Assembly: GCF_018494055.1 (NCBI RefSeq)
Contig: NZ_JABBFQ010000004.1
Coordinates: forward strand, 124,001 to 188,000
Reading direction: 5' to 3'
Source: Rosenbergiella epipactidis
Lineage (GTDB): Bacteria > Pseudomonadota > Gammaproteobacteria > Enterobacterales > Enterobacteriaceae
Length of the DNA: 64,000 nt
The notes under the pieces are model-generated. The model was not told where the DNA came from. It did not search any database and saw nothing but the letters and a program-made list of their open reading frames with translations. The position numbers were made by a program, and so were the translations under genes. This document shows, one piece after another, positions 10,605-21,449 of the stretch (positions are counted from its first letter, which is position 1; each line of letters opens with the position of its first letter).

Positions 10605-11336
10605 ATGCGCATTCCCCGCATCTTTCATCCAGAACCCCTTCACAGTCATCAACGTGTTCAGCTCTCTGAGGACGCCGCCAATCATGTTGGCCGAGTATTA
10701 CGCATGGTCGCCGGACAGCAAGTGCTGTTATTTGATGGCAGTAATCAGGTATTCCTGTCAACGATTGTGGAAGCCAGTAAAAAGCATGTTACCGTTGAGA
10801 CCTCCGCCGCAGAACTGGATAACCGCGAGTCTCCGCTCGATATTCATTTAGGCCAAGTGTTATCACGGGGCGAGAAAATGGAATTCACCATCCAGAAATC
10901 AATTGAATTAGGGGTTAACACTATTACACCTTTAATCTCTGAGCGTTGTGGTGTAAAACTGGATAAAGAGCGTCTTGAAAAGAAACTTTCACAATGGCAA
11001 AAAATTGCCATTGCCGCATGCGAACAGTGCGGACGTAATCGCATTCCTGAGATACGCCCTGTTATGACGTTAGCAGAGTGGCTTTCTGAAGACAGTGATG
11101 CGCTTAAGCTCAATCTTCATCCGCGCGCCTCACAAAGTATAAATCGCCTTACCCTACCGAATAATAAGGTGAGGTTACTGATCGGGCCAGAAGGTGGATT
11201 ATCCGCCGCTGAAATTGAACAAGCCAGTACGGATAACTTTACCGATATTTTACTAGGGCCACGGGTATTACGTACCGAAACGACAGCTTTAACGGCTATT
11301 ACCGCGCTGCAGGTACGATTCGGTGATTTAGGATAA
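10605..11336 (+). CDS. rsmE: 16S rRNA m3U1498 methyltransferase
   Basis: SPOUT-class enzyme methylating U1498 of 16S rRNA. 243 residues, the usual length. The N-terminal PUA-like domain begins [12 protein letters not shown]. The C-terminal trefoil-knot SAM site shows [15 protein letters not shown] followed by [15 protein letters not shown], both diagnostic. AAGAG lies upstream of the ATG. It precedes gshB by 95 bp, as in E. coli, where the two are often co-transcribed. Confidence 0.95.
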   Translation: MRIPRIFHPEPLHSHQRVQLSEDAANHVGRVLRMVAGQQVLLFDGSNQVFLSTIVEASKKHVTVETSAAELDNRESPLDIHLGQVLSRGEKMEFTIQKSIELGVNTITPLISERCGVKLDKERLEKKLSQWQKIAIAACEQCGRNRIPEIRPVMTLAEWLSEDSDALKLNLHPRASQSINRLTLPNNKVRLLIGPEGGLSAAEIEQASTDNFTDILLGPRVLRTETTALTAITALQVRFGDLG

Positions 11337-11431
11337 ATAACTGTCTGGCATCATCAGTAAAGTGCTCGACCGATCCTTGGGTATACTGAGTTCTTTGTCA
11401 GTGAAAACACTAAATTTTGAAGGGGTTGTGA

Positions 11432-12382
11432 ATGATTAAGCTGGGTATTGTGATGGATCCTATTACAACCATCAATATCAAGAAAGACAGCAGTTTTGCG
11501 ATGTTATTAGAGGCCCAAAAACGTGGTTACGAAATCCATTATATGGAGATGAACGACCTGTCGTTGCGTAAAGGTGTCGCTTCGGCACGTACTCGCGGCC
11601 TGACCGTTATGCAAAACGAAGAGAAATGGTTTGAATTCACGAGTGAGCAGACCTTACCTCTGGCCGATCTTGATGTCATCCTTATGCGTAAAGATCCCCC
11701 TTTTGATACCGAGTTTGTCTACGCGACCTATATTTTGGAAAGAGCTGAAGAGCAAGGCACGCTTATCGTTAATAAGCCACAAAGTTTACGTGACTGTAAT
11801 GAGAAACTCTTTACGGCTTGGTTCGCAGACTTAACTCCAGACACCTTAGTTACCCGCAGTCGTGAGACCTTACGTGATTTCTGGCAAGAGCATGGTGATA
11901 TCATCATGAAACCGCTAGATGGTATGGGGGGCGCATCTATTTTCCGCGTGAAACAAGACGACCCAAACTTCTCGGTCATTTGGGAAACCCTTACCCAGCA
12001 AGGTACACAGTTTTGTATGGCACAAAATTTTGTCCCGGAAATTAAACAGGGCGATAAACGCGTTCTGGTCGTCGATGGTGAGCCCGTTCCCTATTGCTTA
12101 GCTCGTATTCCCAAATCAGGGGAAACACGTGGTAACTTAGCCGCGGGCGGCCGTGGCGAGCCTCGTCCGCTAAGTGAGAGTGATTGGGCTATCGCCCGCA
12201 AAGTGGCCCCCACACTGAAAGAGAAAGGGCTTATTTTTGTTGGCCTAGACATCATTGGCGATAAATTAACAGAAATCAATGTGACAAGTCCTACCTGTAT
12301 TCGTGAAATTGAAGCCGAATTCCCGGTATCAATTACTGGTATGCTCATGGATGCCATCGAAAAACGTTTAGCTAACGCGTAA
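11432..12382 (+). CDS. gshB: Glutathione synthetase
   Basis: ATP-grasp ligase that joins gamma-glutamylcysteine and glycine to make glutathione. 316 residues, one more than E. coli. It begins [11 protein letters not shown]. The ATP-grasp lysine segment [15 protein letters not shown], the [13 protein letters not shown] loop and the metal-binding [14 protein letters not shown] are intact. It is followed after 59 bp by yqgE-ruvX on the same strand, the conserved enteric arrangement. Confidence 0.96.
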   Translation: MIKLGIVMDPITTINIKKDSSFAMLLEAQKRGYEIHYMEMNDLSLRKGVASARTRGLTVMQNEEKWFEFTSEQTLPLADLDVILMRKDPPFDTEFVYATYILERAEEQGTLIVNKPQSLRDCNEKLFTAWFADLTPDTLVTRSRETLRDFWQEHGDIIMKPLDGMGGASIFRVKQDDPNFSVIWETLTQQGTQFCMAQNFVPEIKQGDKRVLVVDGEPVPYCLARIPKSGETRGNLAAGGRGEPRPLSESDWAIARKVAPTLKEKGLIFVGLDIIGDKLTEINVTSPTCIREIEAEFPVSITGMLMDAIEKRLANA

Positions 12383-12441
12383 TTTTGTTCAACCTTTCTG
12401 GTAGCCCAGCGGTTACCAGAAACTTAATCACTCGAGACGGT

Positions 12442-13005
12442 ATGAATTTACAGCACCATTTCCTGATTGCCATGCCCACGTTAGAGGACCCGTTATTCAA
12501 GCGTTCCGTGGTTTATATCTGCGAACATAACGCTGACGGTGCTATGGGGATTATTATCAACAAACCTCTAGAAAATCTTAATGTCGAAGGCGTATTAGCC
12601 AAACTGGATATTGAGCTTTCTGGAGATGGCTGCCAACGACAGCTTGAGCAACCGGTGTTTACCGGAGGCCCGATGTCTGAAGATCGTGGATTTATTCTTC
12701 ATACCTCGTCCCAAAAATATGCTTCCAGTATCGACGTTTCCCCCGAGACCATGGTCACTACCTCCAAAGATGTACTTGAGGCCCTTACCACTGACCATCA
12801 TCCCGAGCACGTGCTGGTAGCCCTAGGGTATTGCGCCTGGGAACAACAGCAGCTAGAAAATGAAATTTTGGAGAACGCCTGGTTAACCGTTCCTGCCACC
12901 AGCGATATTATCTTCCATTTGCCCGCATCAGAGCGTTGGTCCGCCGCGGCAGCAAAACTCGGTATAACTATACATATGATCGCTAGTGAAGCAGGACATA
13001 GTTAA
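12442..13005 (+). CDS. yqgE: YqgE family protein (DUF179)
   Basis: Conserved protein of unknown function, 187 residues, exactly the E. coli length when started at ATG 12442 ([12 protein letters not shown]). An upstream TTG at 12385 would add 19 residues not found in the family, so it is rejected; GAGACGG lies just before the chosen start. Family hallmarks include [20 protein letters not shown] and the [14 protein letters not shown] segment. Its stop overlaps the next start (TAATG at 13003-13007), implying translational coupling with ruvX. Confidence 0.92.
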   Translation: MNLQHHFLIAMPTLEDPLFKRSVVYICEHNADGAMGIIINKPLENLNVEGVLAKLDIELSGDGCQRQLEQPVFTGGPMSEDRGFILHTSSQKYASSIDVSPETMVTTSKDVLEALTTDHHPEHVLVALGYCAWEQQQLENEILENAWLTVPATSDIIFHLPASERWSAAAAKLGITIHMIASEAGHS

Positions 13006-13427
13006 TGAGTAATCACACCATTATTGCGTTCGATTTCGGTACTCGCAGTATCGGTATCGCCGTGGGTCAAACCTTAACCGCAACGGCCTCCCCTCTAACT
13101 GCCGTAAAAGCCCAAGATGGCGTGCCAGATTGGACGTTAATCGAAAAAGTGGTTAAGGAATGGCAACCCGATTATTTAGTTGTCGGTCTTCCGCTGAATA
13201 TGGATGGAAGCGAGCAGGAATTGACTCAGCGGGCAAAGAAATTCGCCAACCGTCTACATGGCAGACTGGGAAAAAAGGTCGAGCTACAAGATGAGCGCTT
13301 AAGTACCACTGAAGCCCGCGCTCGGCTCTTCGAAAAAGGGGGATTTAAGTCCTTATCGAAAGGACGCGTTGACTCCCAGTCTGCGGTGATTATTTTAGAA
13401 AGTTGGTTTGAAAATCTTTATCAGTAG
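13005..13427 (+). CDS. ruvX: RuvX/YqgF family pre-16S rRNA nuclease
   Basis: RNase-H-fold nuclease implicated in maturation of the 5' end of 16S rRNA. 140 residues (E. coli 138). Acidic active-site residues lie in [15 protein letters not shown] near the N-terminus and in DERLSTTEA and DSQSAVIIL later. It starts in the stop codon of yqgE. Its 3' end overlaps the 3' end of the oppositely oriented yggR gene by 38 bp. Confidence 0.93.
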   Translation: MSNHTIIAFDFGTRSIGIAVGQTLTATASPLTAVKAQDGVPDWTLIEKVVKEWQPDYLVVGLPLNMDGSEQELTQRAKKFANRLHGRLGKKVELQDERLSTTEARARLFEKGGFKSLSKGRVDSQSAVIILESWFENLYQ

Positions 13428-14427
13428 TACTCTGTAGCGAGTAGCCGTCTTCTTGATGGCATTGTGCAGAGGATTGCCGAAACGAAACCATTCCCTCTTG
13501 ACTGCCTTGTTCCAGTTGCCCTTGTAGCTGATGAAGCTTAGCTTCACGGATCAGATTCCCGACGGCTTTAGTGTTAATGAGTAGCTCATAAAGAGGGAGT
13601 ACCTTGTCTGCCCGATAGAGAAGTTGCTGCGCCAACACTGCGCGTAAGCTTTGTGCCAAGTGTTGACGTGCAGTATCGCGTTCATGAGGGGGGAAAGCAT
13701 CCACCAGTCGCTGTAAGGCATGAGTGGTATCTGTACTGTGTAGCGTCGCGAGGACAAGGTGGCCAGTTTCTGCCGCGGTTAGCGCGAGTTTAATGGTTGT
13801 TGTATCACGTAGTTCGCCAATCACAATAATATCGGGATCTTGACGTAACGCTGCGACAATCCCGCTAGATAAGTCACTGAGATGTTCACCTATCTCCCGC
13901 TGTTGAATCAGACATTGCACAGGGCTGTGACAATATTCGATGGGATCTTCGAGCATCAAAATATGCCGCTGACACTGCTGATTAAGGTGATCGATCACTG
14001 CCGTCAGTGTCGTCGACTTACCTGATCCGGTAGCCCCCGTAATAAGAAGTAGTCCATCCTCGCCTTTCACGAGCTGAATAAAGGCGCTGGGTAGCGTTAA
14101 CTGCTCAACAGTCCTTACCTGTGCGGGAAGTATTCGTAACGAGAGCGAAAAGCCCAGCTGCTGTTTGAATAAGGAGGCTCGGATACGTATCCCTTGTTCA
14201 CTACAAAACGCGAAATCGCAATGTCCTTGCTGAATAAGATGTTGCTGTAAACGTGCCGTAATGTGCTGGCGAATGAACAGCTCAAACCAAGCAGGACTTA
14301 ATTTCTCTGTATGAGGGATGATATGGATCCTATTTTCTCTGCGCCAACGGGGAAATTCTCCGCAGCACAGGTGTAGATCACTCGCGTTATGTTTTACACT
14401 ACGCGCAATTAATTCTGTTAACTCCAT
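13390..14427 (-). CDS. yggR: PilT-like type IV pilus retraction ATPase family protein
   Basis: GspE/PilT-superfamily ATPase, 345 residues (E. coli YggR 326). It has an N-terminal PAS-like region, Walker [10 protein letters not shown], an Asp box (MLEDPIEY), Walker B IVIGELRD and the His box LATLHSTD. The set is complete, so ATPase activity is likely. The C-terminus is about 20 residues longer than E. coli and creates the 38-bp convergent overlap with ruvX. No pilus genes lie nearby, so the partner structure is not visible. It is divergent from yggS, with only 14 bp between start codons. Confidence 0.88.
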   Translation of the reverse strand: MELTELIARSVKHNASDLHLCCGEFPRWRRENRIHIIPHTEKLSPAWFELFIRQHITARLQQHLIQQGHCDFAFCSEQGIRIRASLFKQQLGFSLSLRILPAQVRTVEQLTLPSAFIQLVKGEDGLLLITGATGSGKSTTLTAVIDHLNQQCQRHILMLEDPIEYCHSPVQCLIQQREIGEHLSDLSSGIVAALRQDPDIIVIGELRDTTTIKLALTAAETGHLVLATLHSTDTTHALQRLVDAFPPHERDTARQHLAQSLRAVLAQQLLYRADKVLPLYELLINTKAVGNLIREAKLHQLQGQLEQGSQEGMVSFRQSSAQCHQEDGYSLQSTTDKDFQTNFLK

Positions 14428-14441
14428 AGTGATTTCCGGTT

Positions 14442-15146
14442 ATGACATCCATTTCTCAAAATTTACACTCAGTGGAACAACGGATCGCCGATACTGCTCA
14501 GCATTGTGGGCGTAGTTCTCAAGAAATTACTTTACTTGCTGTAAGTAAAACTAAGCCTGAGAGCGATATTGTCGCGGCATACCACGCCGGCCAACGCGGC
14601 TTCGGTGAGAATTATGTGCAAGAAGGGGTAAGTAAAATTACAGCCTTGGCTCACTTATCCGATATTGACTGGCACTTTATCGGGCCATTGCAGTCGAATA
14701 AGAGTCGTTTAGTGGCGGAGCATTTTGCTTGGTGCCATACCGTTGACCGCTTAAAACTGGCACAACGTCTTTCCGCACAACGTCCTGAACACCTTCCCCC
14801 GTTGAATGTTTTGATTCAGGTGAATATCAGTGATGAGTCCAGTAAGTCGGGCATTCAGGTCGAAGAGCTTAACGAATTGGCTGCGGCGATTTATCAGCTT
14901 CCCCAGTTAAGGTTACGAGGGATTATGGCGATTCCAGCGCCAGAACCTGACTACCCAAGGCAGTTAGCGGTTTGCCAGCGTATGGCGAAGCTCTACCACG
15001 CCTTAGCAGAGCACTATCCTGAGGTCGATACACTCTCCTTAGGTATGAGTGATGACCTTGATGCGGCGATCACCGCAGGCAGTACCCTTGTACGAGTGGG
15101 TAGCGCGATTTTTGGTGCCCGTCAGTACCCTACTACTTCAGAATAA
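14442..15146 (+). CDS. yggS: PLP homeostasis protein YggS
   Basis: Cytosolic PLP-binding TIM-barrel protein of the YggS/PLPBP family, involved in B6 and amino-acid homeostasis without a known catalytic reaction. 234 residues, as in E. coli. The PLP lysine lies in LLAVSKTKP; FGENYVQE, DWHFIGPLQSNK and LSLGMSDDLDAAI are intact. It heads the yggS-yggT-rdgB-hemW run, which is tightly packed on the plus strand. Confidence 0.95.
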   Translation: MTSISQNLHSVEQRIADTAQHCGRSSQEITLLAVSKTKPESDIVAAYHAGQRGFGENYVQEGVSKITALAHLSDIDWHFIGPLQSNKSRLVAEHFAWCHTVDRLKLAQRLSAQRPEHLPPLNVLIQVNISDESSKSGIQVEELNELAAAIYQLPQLRLRGIMAIPAPEPDYPRQLAVCQRMAKLYHALAEHYPEVDTLSLGMSDDLDAAITAGSTLVRVGSAIFGARQYPTTSE

Positions 15147-15159
15147 GCTAAGGAACTCT

Positions 15160-15714
15160 ATGTATACCTTGACGTTTTTGGTCAAAACTTTTATCGAGCT
15201 ATATGTGCTCGTACTGCTGTTGCGAATCTGGATGCAGTGGGCGCGTTGTGATTTTTACAACCCACTGGCGCAGTTCGTGGTGAAACTGACTCAGCCGATT
15301 ATTGGTCCTTTACGTCGCATCGTGCCAGCGATCGGTCCGATAGACGGCGCATCGCTACTCCTCGCGTTTATTTTAACGACACTCAAATATCCTCTACTGG
15401 TTGCGATTAATCATGGTGGTTTCTCGCTCTCGCTAAGCTTGTTATTAATTGGGGTACTATCGCTGCTTAAGGCTGCGGGTAACTTGGTCTTCTGGGTTAT
15501 CTTAATCCGCTCCATTATGAGCTGGGTGAGCCAAGGTCGTAGCCCTGTTGACTACGTACTTTACCAACTTACCGAACCGTTAATGTCGCCCATTAGACGC
15601 TGGTTACCGGCGATGGGTGGAATAGACTTCTCGGCGATGATCGTCATTCTTATTCTCTATGCATTAAATTATCTCGGTATGGATCTTTTCCCTAATCTCT
15701 GGGTTTGGTTATAA
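15160..15714 (+). CDS. yggT: YggT family membrane protein
   Basis: Inner-membrane protein with two copies of the YGGT repeat, 184 residues (E. coli 188). Each half carries a QPxxxPxRR-type motif: TQPIIGPLRRIVPA and TEPLMSPIRRWLPA. I start it at ATG 15160 because AAGGA lies 6 bases upstream and the N-terminus MYTLTFLVK matches the family. An earlier start at 15049 would overlap yggS by about 100 bp. Function is uncertain; a role in osmotic or cation stress has been suggested for the family. Confidence 0.92.
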   Translation: MYTLTFLVKTFIELYVLVLLLRIWMQWARCDFYNPLAQFVVKLTQPIIGPLRRIVPAIGPIDGASLLLAFILTTLKYPLLVAINHGGFSLSLSLLLIGVLSLLKAAGNLVFWVILIRSIMSWVSQGRSPVDYVLYQLTEPLMSPIRRWLPAMGGIDFSAMIVILILYALNYLGMDLFPNLWVWL

Positions 15715-15717
15715 ATT

Positions 15718-16329
15718 ATGACGAATCATCTTGCTCGACAAAATGTTGTGCTGGCTACCGGTAATGCCGGTAAAGTGAGCGAACTGGCCGAATTACTACG
15801 CGATTTTGGCTTAACGATTACCGCGCAAACCGAACTCGGGGTAGGCTCAGTTGAAGAGACTGGGCTGACCTTTATCGAGAATGCCTTGATTAAGGCCCGC
15901 CATGCTGCACGCGTAACCGGCCTACCCGCGATTGCCGATGATTCAGGATTAGCCGTCGATGCGCTACAAGGCGCACCCGGTATTTACTCTGCACGCTATG
16001 CGGGCGAAACCGCTAGTGATACCGACAACCTGAATAAGCTATTAACGGCCATGCAGGACGTACCGGATGCACAGCGACAAGCTGCTTTCCATTGTGTCTT
16101 GGTCTATTTAGCCCATGCAGACGACCCTACCCCTATCGTTTGCTACGGTCGCTGGCCGGGCATGATTGCTCGCGAACCTAGCGGTCAAGGCGGCTTTGGC
16201 TATGACCCAATATTTTATCTCCCTGAGCAACAGAAATCGGCAGCGGAAATGAGTAAGGCAGAGAAATCTGCACTCTCCCATCGTGGCCAAGCTTTGCAGC
16301 AACTGATGGAAGCATTACGTAATGGCTAA
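15718..16329 (+). CDS. rdgB: XTP/dITP pyrophosphatase
   Basis: Cleans the nucleotide pool by hydrolysing dITP, ITP and XTP to monophosphates. 203 residues (E. coli 197). Ham1 family motifs are present: [13 protein letters not shown] at the N-terminus, [46 protein letters not shown] and the C-terminal LSHRGQAL. It follows yggT by 3 bp and overlaps hemW by 8 bp, consistent with coupled translation. Confidence 0.96.
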   Translation: MTNHLARQNVVLATGNAGKVSELAELLRDFGLTITAQTELGVGSVEETGLTFIENALIKARHAARVTGLPAIADDSGLAVDALQGAPGIYSARYAGETASDTDNLNKLLTAMQDVPDAQRQAAFHCVLVYLAHADDPTPIVCYGRWPGMIAREPSGQGGFGYDPIFYLPEQQKSAAEMSKAEKSALSHRGQALQQLMEALRNG

Positions 16330-17467
16330 AGGTTTGCCCCCACTCAGTTTATATATTCATATTCCCTGGTGCGTCCAAAAGTGCCCCTACTGTGATTTCA
16401 ACTCTCACGCCCTCAAGGGCGAGGTGCCGCATCAGGAATATGTTGAGCATTTACTTAAAGATTTAGATGAGAGTCTACATTTAGTTCAAGGACGGCAACT
16501 CTCAACGATCTTTATCGGTGGGGGGACGCCGAGTTTATTAAGTAGCCAAGCCATGCAACTGCTGATGGATGGGGTACGCGAGCGTATCCCTCTCTCCACT
16601 GGCTGTGAAGTGACAATGGAGGCCAACCCCGGCACGGTTGAAGCAGAACGTTTCAGTGGCTACCAACAAGCAGGAATTAACCGTATCTCGATTGGCGTAC
16701 AAAGCTTTGATGCGGAGAAATTAACACGTCTAGGAAGGATCCACGGTCCGCAAGAAGCCGAGCGTGCAGCACAGCTCGCGACGGGCTTAGGGCTACGGAG
16801 TTTCAACCTCGACCTTATGCATGGCCTCCCGGATCAGAGTATTGAGCAGGCTTTAGCCGATTTACGCCAAGCGATCGCGCTCAATCCCCCTCACCTTTCG
16901 TGGTATCAATTGACGATTGAGCCCAATACGCTATTCGCTTCTCGTCCTCCTAAGCTACCCGATGATGACGATTTATGGGATATTTTCGAGCAAGGGGATC
17001 AGCTACTGCGTGAGGCAGGGTATAAGCAGTATGAAACCTCGGCCTATGCTAAGCCCGGTTACCGTTGCGAACATAACCTTAATTACTGGCGGTTTGGGGA
17101 TTATCTCGGTATTGGCTGTGGGGCGCATGGCAAAATTACGCTAGCGGATGGCAAGATTATGCGTACCGTAAAAACACGTCATCCTAAAGGGTTTATGCGG
17201 GGGGAATACCTCGATAAGCAATTTATGGTTGCGGATGAAGATAAAGCCTTCGAATTTTTTATGAATCGTTTCCGCTTATTGGAACCTTGCCCGCGTCAAG
17301 ATTTCGTCGAGTTAACTGGCTTGGCAGAACAGCAAGTACGGCCTGCACTCGATAACGCTATTCAGGCTGGCTATTTACAAGAAACTGCTGAACATTGGCA
17401 AATCACCGCTAAAGGCAAATTGTTTTTAAATTCGTTACTTGAAGCGTTCCTACCGGAAACGGAATAG
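16322..17467 (+). CDS. hemW: Radical-SAM heme chaperone HemW
   Basis: Radical-SAM family protein that binds heme and is thought to deliver it to respiratory enzymes; formerly called oxygen-independent coproporphyrinogen oxidase-like. 381 residues (E. coli 378). The 4Fe-4S cysteines are in CVQKCPYC near residue 16, followed by [10 protein letters not shown] and the SAM-binding [11 protein letters not shown]. The C-terminal HemN-type domain is intact. Last gene of the yggS-yggT-rdgB-hemW run; two hairpins follow before the convergent mltC. Confidence 0.94.
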   Translation: MAKGLPPLSLYIHIPWCVQKCPYCDFNSHALKGEVPHQEYVEHLLKDLDESLHLVQGRQLSTIFIGGGTPSLLSSQAMQLLMDGVRERIPLSTGCEVTMEANPGTVEAERFSGYQQAGINRISIGVQSFDAEKLTRLGRIHGPQEAERAAQLATGLGLRSFNLDLMHGLPDQSIEQALADLRQAIALNPPHLSWYQLTIEPNTLFASRPPKLPDDDDLWDIFEQGDQLLREAGYKQYETSAYAKPGYRCEHNLNYWRFGDYLGIGCGAHGKITLADGKIMRTVKTRHPKGFMRGEYLDKQFMVADEDKAFEFFMNRFRLLEPCPRQDFVELTGLAEQQVRPALDNAIQAGYLQETAEHWQITAKGKLFLNSLLEAFLPETE

Positions 17468-17510
17468 AAAAAAACGTGCCCCGAGAAAATTTTATTTATC
17501 TCTGGGGCAC
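17468..17510 (-). terminator. Hairpin between hemW and mltC with minus-strand T run
   Basis: GTGCCCC (17476-17482) pairs with GGGGCAC (17504-17510), extended by GAGA/TCTC around one bulged base. On the minus strand the stem is followed by seven T (17468-17474), so it best stops transcription coming from mltC; on the plus strand it may end hemW. Confidence 0.6.
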
Positions 17511-17657
17511 TTCATATCGGCATCATATGCTGTTCTAGGTTTGGAGCTAAGCGCTTTATTAATTCTTGTGCCTCCCCTCATCGTCTAGCAGCCTATCCAA
17601 CTGCTTGCGGTACGCTTTCTACATGACTTGGCTACAAGGTTAACTGTTATCTGACTA

Positions 17658-17685
17658 AAAGTGCCTCACTCGAGCAAGGCACTTT
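17658..17685 (-). terminator. Hairpin just downstream of mltC
   Basis: AAAGTGCCT (17658-17666) pairs perfectly with AGGCACTTT (17677-17685) around a loop containing CTCGAG. It lies about 20 bp after the mltC stop codon. The minus-strand tail is only TTTT, so it may act together with the hairpin at 17476-17510. Confidence 0.6.
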
Positions 17686-17703
17686 AGTGATTCGGATTAA
17701 CGT

Positions 17704-18780
17704 TTAATACCGGAAATAACTGCGCTGCGCTTTATCCACTTTATACAGATAACGCCGCGATTCAGCAGCAGGATGTTTACGTACCAAGATACGATAAACT
17801 TCCGTCGGTGGCATCGCATTAATAATCGCCACCGCTTTGTTTTTATTACTCGAGAAGACCTTCAATACGCTTCCTGCTCCACCGTTATAAGCGGTAATGA
17901 CTGCATAGCGTCTCGATTGGGGATCGGTAATTCCCGCCAGATAGTTATTCTGCAAAATAGACAGATAAGCCGTTCCTGCATCGATATTATTTTCTGGATC
18001 GAGTAAGTAACTACGGCTCGGTTTACCCCACTTGCCTTTCATTTTAAAGACATCGACGCCAGCGGTATGTTGGACAACCTGCATTAGCCCTAACGCATCA
18101 GAATTACTGATTGCATAGGGGTTAAAACTGGACTCCGTTTGCATGATGGCCAATATCAGTGAAACATCCACCCCATATTGATCAGAAGCTTTACGTACCA
18201 TTGGCAGGTAACGGTGAGCACGTTGGTTTAAGTGGTTGGGTACCATCGGAATGGTCACGGACCAAATAACGTGCATCCCGGAAACCCGACGATGCAATTT
18301 ATATTTAAGCAGGTAATCGGCGAAGGTTCCCGCCCGTCCTTGCCAACGAATGGGTTGACCGGTGTTATCGAGTACCTGGCCATAAAGTAATGGCTCTTGG
18401 CTCAGATTAATATCGTTAGCGTCAGAATAGAGGTCGACATTACCTGGGTTTTCACCGATTAATAGCGTCGTAATGATCGCGTCACGTAAGCTCGCCATCG
18501 GGTTAGTACCCGATATCGATTCGATAGTAATTTTACCGCTTTCGAAGTTGATATGGCTGCGTGTGTAGTAGTTGTCGCTATACTTTACGTAGTCTTTTGG
18601 ACCGGCAATCAGAACCTCGTTTATTCCCCAAATGTTTTCGATGTTATGCGCGAACTGGCCCATAAGGATATCGAAACCATTGGTGTCCTTTACCCAATCT
18701 TCGTGAAAAACGCTTTTTTTATCACTCGAGCAAGAGACAAGCAGTGGTGCGATAAGCACTAGGGGAATCAATTTTTTCAT
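17704..18780 (-). CDS. mltC: Membrane-bound lytic murein transglycosylase C
   Basis: Outer-membrane lipoprotein that cleaves peptidoglycan glycan strands to 1,6-anhydro products. 358 residues (E. coli 359). The signal peptide ends in a lipobox with the lipidated cysteine at residue 17 (LVSC). The SLT domain shows the catalytic glutamate in [11 protein letters not shown], then DALGLMQV and the [11 protein letters not shown] motif. It is the last gene of mutY-yggX-mltC, 41 bp after yggX, as in E. coli. Confidence 0.96.
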   Translation of the reverse strand: MKKLIPLVLIAPLLVSCSSDKKSVFHEDWVKDTNGFDILMGQFAHNIENIWGINEVLIAGPKDYVKYSDNYYTRSHINFESGKITIESISGTNPMASLRDAIITTLLIGENPGNVDLYSDANDINLSQEPLLYGQVLDNTGQPIRWQGRAGTFADYLLKYKLHRRVSGMHVIWSVTIPMVPNHLNQRAHRYLPMVRKASDQYGVDVSLILAIMQTESSFNPYAISNSDALGLMQVVQHTAGVDVFKMKGKWGKPSRSYLLDPENNIDAGTAYLSILQNNYLAGITDPQSRRYAVITAYNGGAGSVLKVFSSNKNKAVAIINAMPPTEVYRILVRKHPAAESRRYLYKVDKAQRSYFRY

Positions 18781-18821
18781 AAGGTGACGTTCTGGCTGCT
18801 TAGCGTAAGTTTAAATATGAG

Positions 18822-19100
18822 TTAGTTTGACTGCTCTGGCGGCGTGTAGCCATCAATTTGAACATCCTTCCCTTCGAACAAGAAGCTAACCATCTCCTGC
18901 TCAATAATCTTACGATGTTCTGGATTCATCATGTTTAATTTTTGTTCATTGATTAACATGGTTTGCTTGGCCATCCACTGCTGCCATGCTGGCTTAGAAA
19001 TTTCTTGGAAAATACGTTTACCTAGCTCACCTGGATAAAGTTGAAAGTCTTGGCCTTCAGCATCTTGTTTTAAAAATGTGCAAAAAATTGTACGGCTCAT
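18822..19100 (-). CDS. yggX: Probable Fe(2+)-trafficking protein YggX
   Basis: Small cytoplasmic protein linked to protection of iron-sulfur clusters from oxidation. 92 residues (E. coli 91). It starts [16 protein letters not shown], with the single conserved cysteine at residue 7, and keeps [10 protein letters not shown] and the [14 protein letters not shown] helix. It lies 12 bp after mutY, whose product carries a 4Fe-4S cluster; operon linkage is conserved. Confidence 0.96.
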   Translation of the reverse strand: MSRTIFCTFLKQDAEGQDFQLYPGELGKRIFQEISKPAWQQWMAKQTMLINEQKLNMMNPEHRKIIEQEMVSFLFEGKDVQIDGYTPPEQSN

Positions 19101-19112
19101 AAGTCAATCCTG

Positions 19113-20186
19113 TTAATTATTATGCGCTATGGCGAGTTCGTGACTTAACTCGTTCAAAATACGTTGTACCGGTGCGGCTAATCCCACCGATTGCGGCTGC
19201 GCTAAGTTATACCAGAGAGTAACAGATTCCTCCATTAAAGCCGTAATAGTAGTCAGCTCAATCATCACCGGAATAATCTGTAAATGGAAATGGCTAAAGG
19301 TATGCTTAAAGCCATTCAACTGTTGTGGCGTAGCCGTAATGCCGCGCTGCGATAACCATTGTTCCATCTCTACGCGATCTGAAAATTGAGGAAAACTGTA
19401 TAACCCGCCCCAAATACCGAGACTGGGCCGTTTTTCCAGCAATACCCTATCGTCATGCTTCATTAACAATAGCCAAGCTTCTCGAGTTGGGAGATCTTTT
19501 TTTGGCTTTTTGCCTGGATAATCCTGCCAATTGTGCTGAGCATACGCAATACAGCCATCATTAAGCGGGCAAAGCTCACATTTAGGCCGCGAACGAGTAC
19601 AAACCATTGCCCCCAAATCCATCATTGCTTGGTTAAACGCTGCCACTTCATGCTTCGGGGTCACTGTTTCGCTTAATGCCCATAATTTACTTTCAACCTC
19701 ACGCTGCCCTGGCCATCCTGCTACCGCATAATAACGGGCCAATACGCGCTTCACATTTCCGTCTAAAATAGGATGATGTTGACCGAGAGAAAGGGAGAGT
19801 ATTGCTCCCGCCGTTGAGCGCCCAACCCCTGGCAAGGCAACGACCTGCTCAAAGCGCTCTGGAAACTGGCCTTGGTGTTCACTCATTACTTGGCAGGCTG
19901 CTTTGTGAAGATTACGCGCTCGCGCATAGTAGCCGAGGCCTGTCCATAAATGCAGCACCTGGTCAATCGGCGCGGCACTCAGCTCGGCAACCGTTGGAAA
20001 TTGCGCCATAAAACGTTCAAAATAAGGAATGACCGTAGCCACTTGCGTCTGTTGAAGCATCACTTCAGACAGCCATACCTTGTAGGGCGTTTTTTCTTGC
20101 TGCCAAGGCAGCGTTTTTCGGCCAAACTGGTGATACCATGTCAAGACTTGGCTAGCAAAAGATGACGCATCGGTGGTAGTTAACAT
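19113..20186 (-). CDS. mutY: Adenine DNA glycosylase
   Basis: Base-excision repair enzyme removing adenine mispaired with 8-oxoguanine. 357 residues (E. coli 350). Visible features are the catalytic glutamate in [11 protein letters not shown], the helix-hairpin-helix [12 protein letters not shown], the catalytic aspartate in [10 protein letters not shown] and the 4Fe-4S loop C-x6-C-x2-C-x5-C in [17 protein letters not shown]. The C-terminal NUDIX-like 8-oxoG recognition domain is present. First gene of mutY-yggX-mltC. Confidence 0.97.
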   Translation of the reverse strand: MLTTTDASSFASQVLTWYHQFGRKTLPWQQEKTPYKVWLSEVMLQQTQVATVIPYFERFMAQFPTVAELSAAPIDQVLHLWTGLGYYARARNLHKAACQVMSEHQGQFPERFEQVVALPGVGRSTAGAILSLSLGQHHPILDGNVKRVLARYYAVAGWPGQREVESKLWALSETVTPKHEVAAFNQAMMDLGAMVCTRSRPKCELCPLNDGCIAYAQHNWQDYPGKKPKKDLPTREAWLLLMKHDDRVLLEKRPSLGIWGGLYSFPQFSDRVEMEQWLSQRGITATPQQLNGFKHTFSHFHLQIIPVMIELTTITALMEESVTLWYNLAQPQSVGLAAPVQRILNELSHELAIAHNN

Positions 20187-20329
20187 CGTTTGTACAGAAT
20201 TCGTGAAGAGAGATAGATAAATTGCAGCATAGACCTAGCATTAAGTAAACCACTGCTTGGTAAAGGCTTGCTAATCATGCTTAACTTTGCATAATCCCCA
20301 CTTAAAATTGAAACATTTGTAGGCTTAAT

Positions 20330-21049
20330 ATGATTAATGACGTCATTACACCAGAATTTGATGAAGATGGGCGTCCATTACGCCGGATAAGAAGTTTTGT
20401 TCGACGCCAAGGCCGCCTTACCAAAGGCCAGCAACAAGCCATTGACGAACTTTGGCCAATCAATGGAATTGAATACAGTGCTGAACCTATGGATTTTCAG
20501 CAGGTGTTTGGCCGTGAAGCCCCATTAGTGTTGGAAATTGGTTTTGGTATGGGAGCCTCTTTAGTGGAGATGGCCAAAGCCAATCCTCATCAGAATTTTT
20601 TGGGTATCGAAGTCCACGCGCCAGGTGTCGGCGCATGTCTAGCCAGTGCGGAAGAGGCTGGTGTCACCAATTTACGTGTCATGTGTCATGATGCAGTAGA
20701 AGTCTTGGAAAAGATGATTCCTGATAATTCTTTACGTCTTGCTCAACTTTTCTTCCCTGACCCTTGGCATAAGGCACGCCATAATAAACGCCGTATCGTG
20801 CAAATCCCTTTTGCTGAGCTTATCCTCCGCAAATTGAAACTTGGCGGTGTATTCCATATGGCCACAGACTGGGAAAACTATGCAGAGCACATGCTCGACG
20901 TTATGCAGTCCATCCCAGGTTATACCAACCAATCGCCGGAAGGGCTTTATGTCCCTCGGCCAGATTCACGCCCACTTACCAAGTTTGAGCAGCGGGGTCA
21001 CCGCTTAGGACATGGTGTGTGGGATTTAATGTTTGAGAGGATTAAATAA
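20330..21049 (+). CDS. trmB: tRNA (guanine-N7)-methyltransferase
   Basis: SAM-dependent enzyme forming m7G46 in tRNA. 239 residues, as in E. coli. The SAM site is [16 protein letters not shown], followed by [13 protein letters not shown]; the RNA-binding and catalytic region shows [18 protein letters not shown]. It is divergent from mutY across 143 bp. Its TAA stop overlaps the ATG of yggL (TAATG), indicating coupled translation. Confidence 0.96.
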   Translation: MINDVITPEFDEDGRPLRRIRSFVRRQGRLTKGQQQAIDELWPINGIEYSAEPMDFQQVFGREAPLVLEIGFGMGASLVEMAKANPHQNFLGIEVHAPGVGACLASAEEAGVTNLRVMCHDAVEVLEKMIPDNSLRLAQLFFPDPWHKARHNKRRIVQIPFAELILRKLKLGGVFHMATDWENYAEHMLDVMQSIPGYTNQSPEGLYVPRPDSRPLTKFEQRGHRLGHGVWDLMFERIK

Positions 21050-21375
21050 TGGCTGTTAATCGTAGTCGTCGTTTACGTAAAAAATTACATCTTGATGAGT
21101 TTCAAGAATTTGGCTTTTCTGTCGCTTGGTCGTTCCCAGCGGGTACCGATACGGCCACAATCGATAAGACTGTTGATGACTTCATCAGTGAAGTGATTGA
21201 GCCACAGGGGCTGGCTTACGATGGCAGTGGCTACTTACAATGGGAAGGCTTAGTCTGCTTACAGAAAACCGGTAAATGTACTGACGAACACCGCACGGCG
21301 GTAAGTCAATGGCTGTCTGCTAAAGGCTTAGAAAACGTCCAAGTCACGGAACTGTTTGATGTTTGGTGGGACTAA
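21049..21375 (+). CDS. yggL: YggL family protein (DUF469)
   Basis: Small conserved protein, 108 residues as in E. coli. It has a basic N-terminus ([18 protein letters not shown]) and the conserved FGFSVAWSFP segment, ending FDVWWD. The E. coli homologue has been reported as ribosome-associated; its role is otherwise unclear. Translationally coupled to trmB by the overlapping TAATG. Confidence 0.93.
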   Translation: MAVNRSRRLRKKLHLDEFQEFGFSVAWSFPAGTDTATIDKTVDDFISEVIEPQGLAYDGSGYLQWEGLVCLQKTGKCTDEHRTAVSQWLSAKGLENVQVTELFDVWWD

Positions 21376-21449
21376 GTCAGTATAACCTTAAGACGGATAA
21401 TGCTGCCTGTATTGTCCGTCAACCTCCTCCCCCTTTCTGGAGAAACTCC

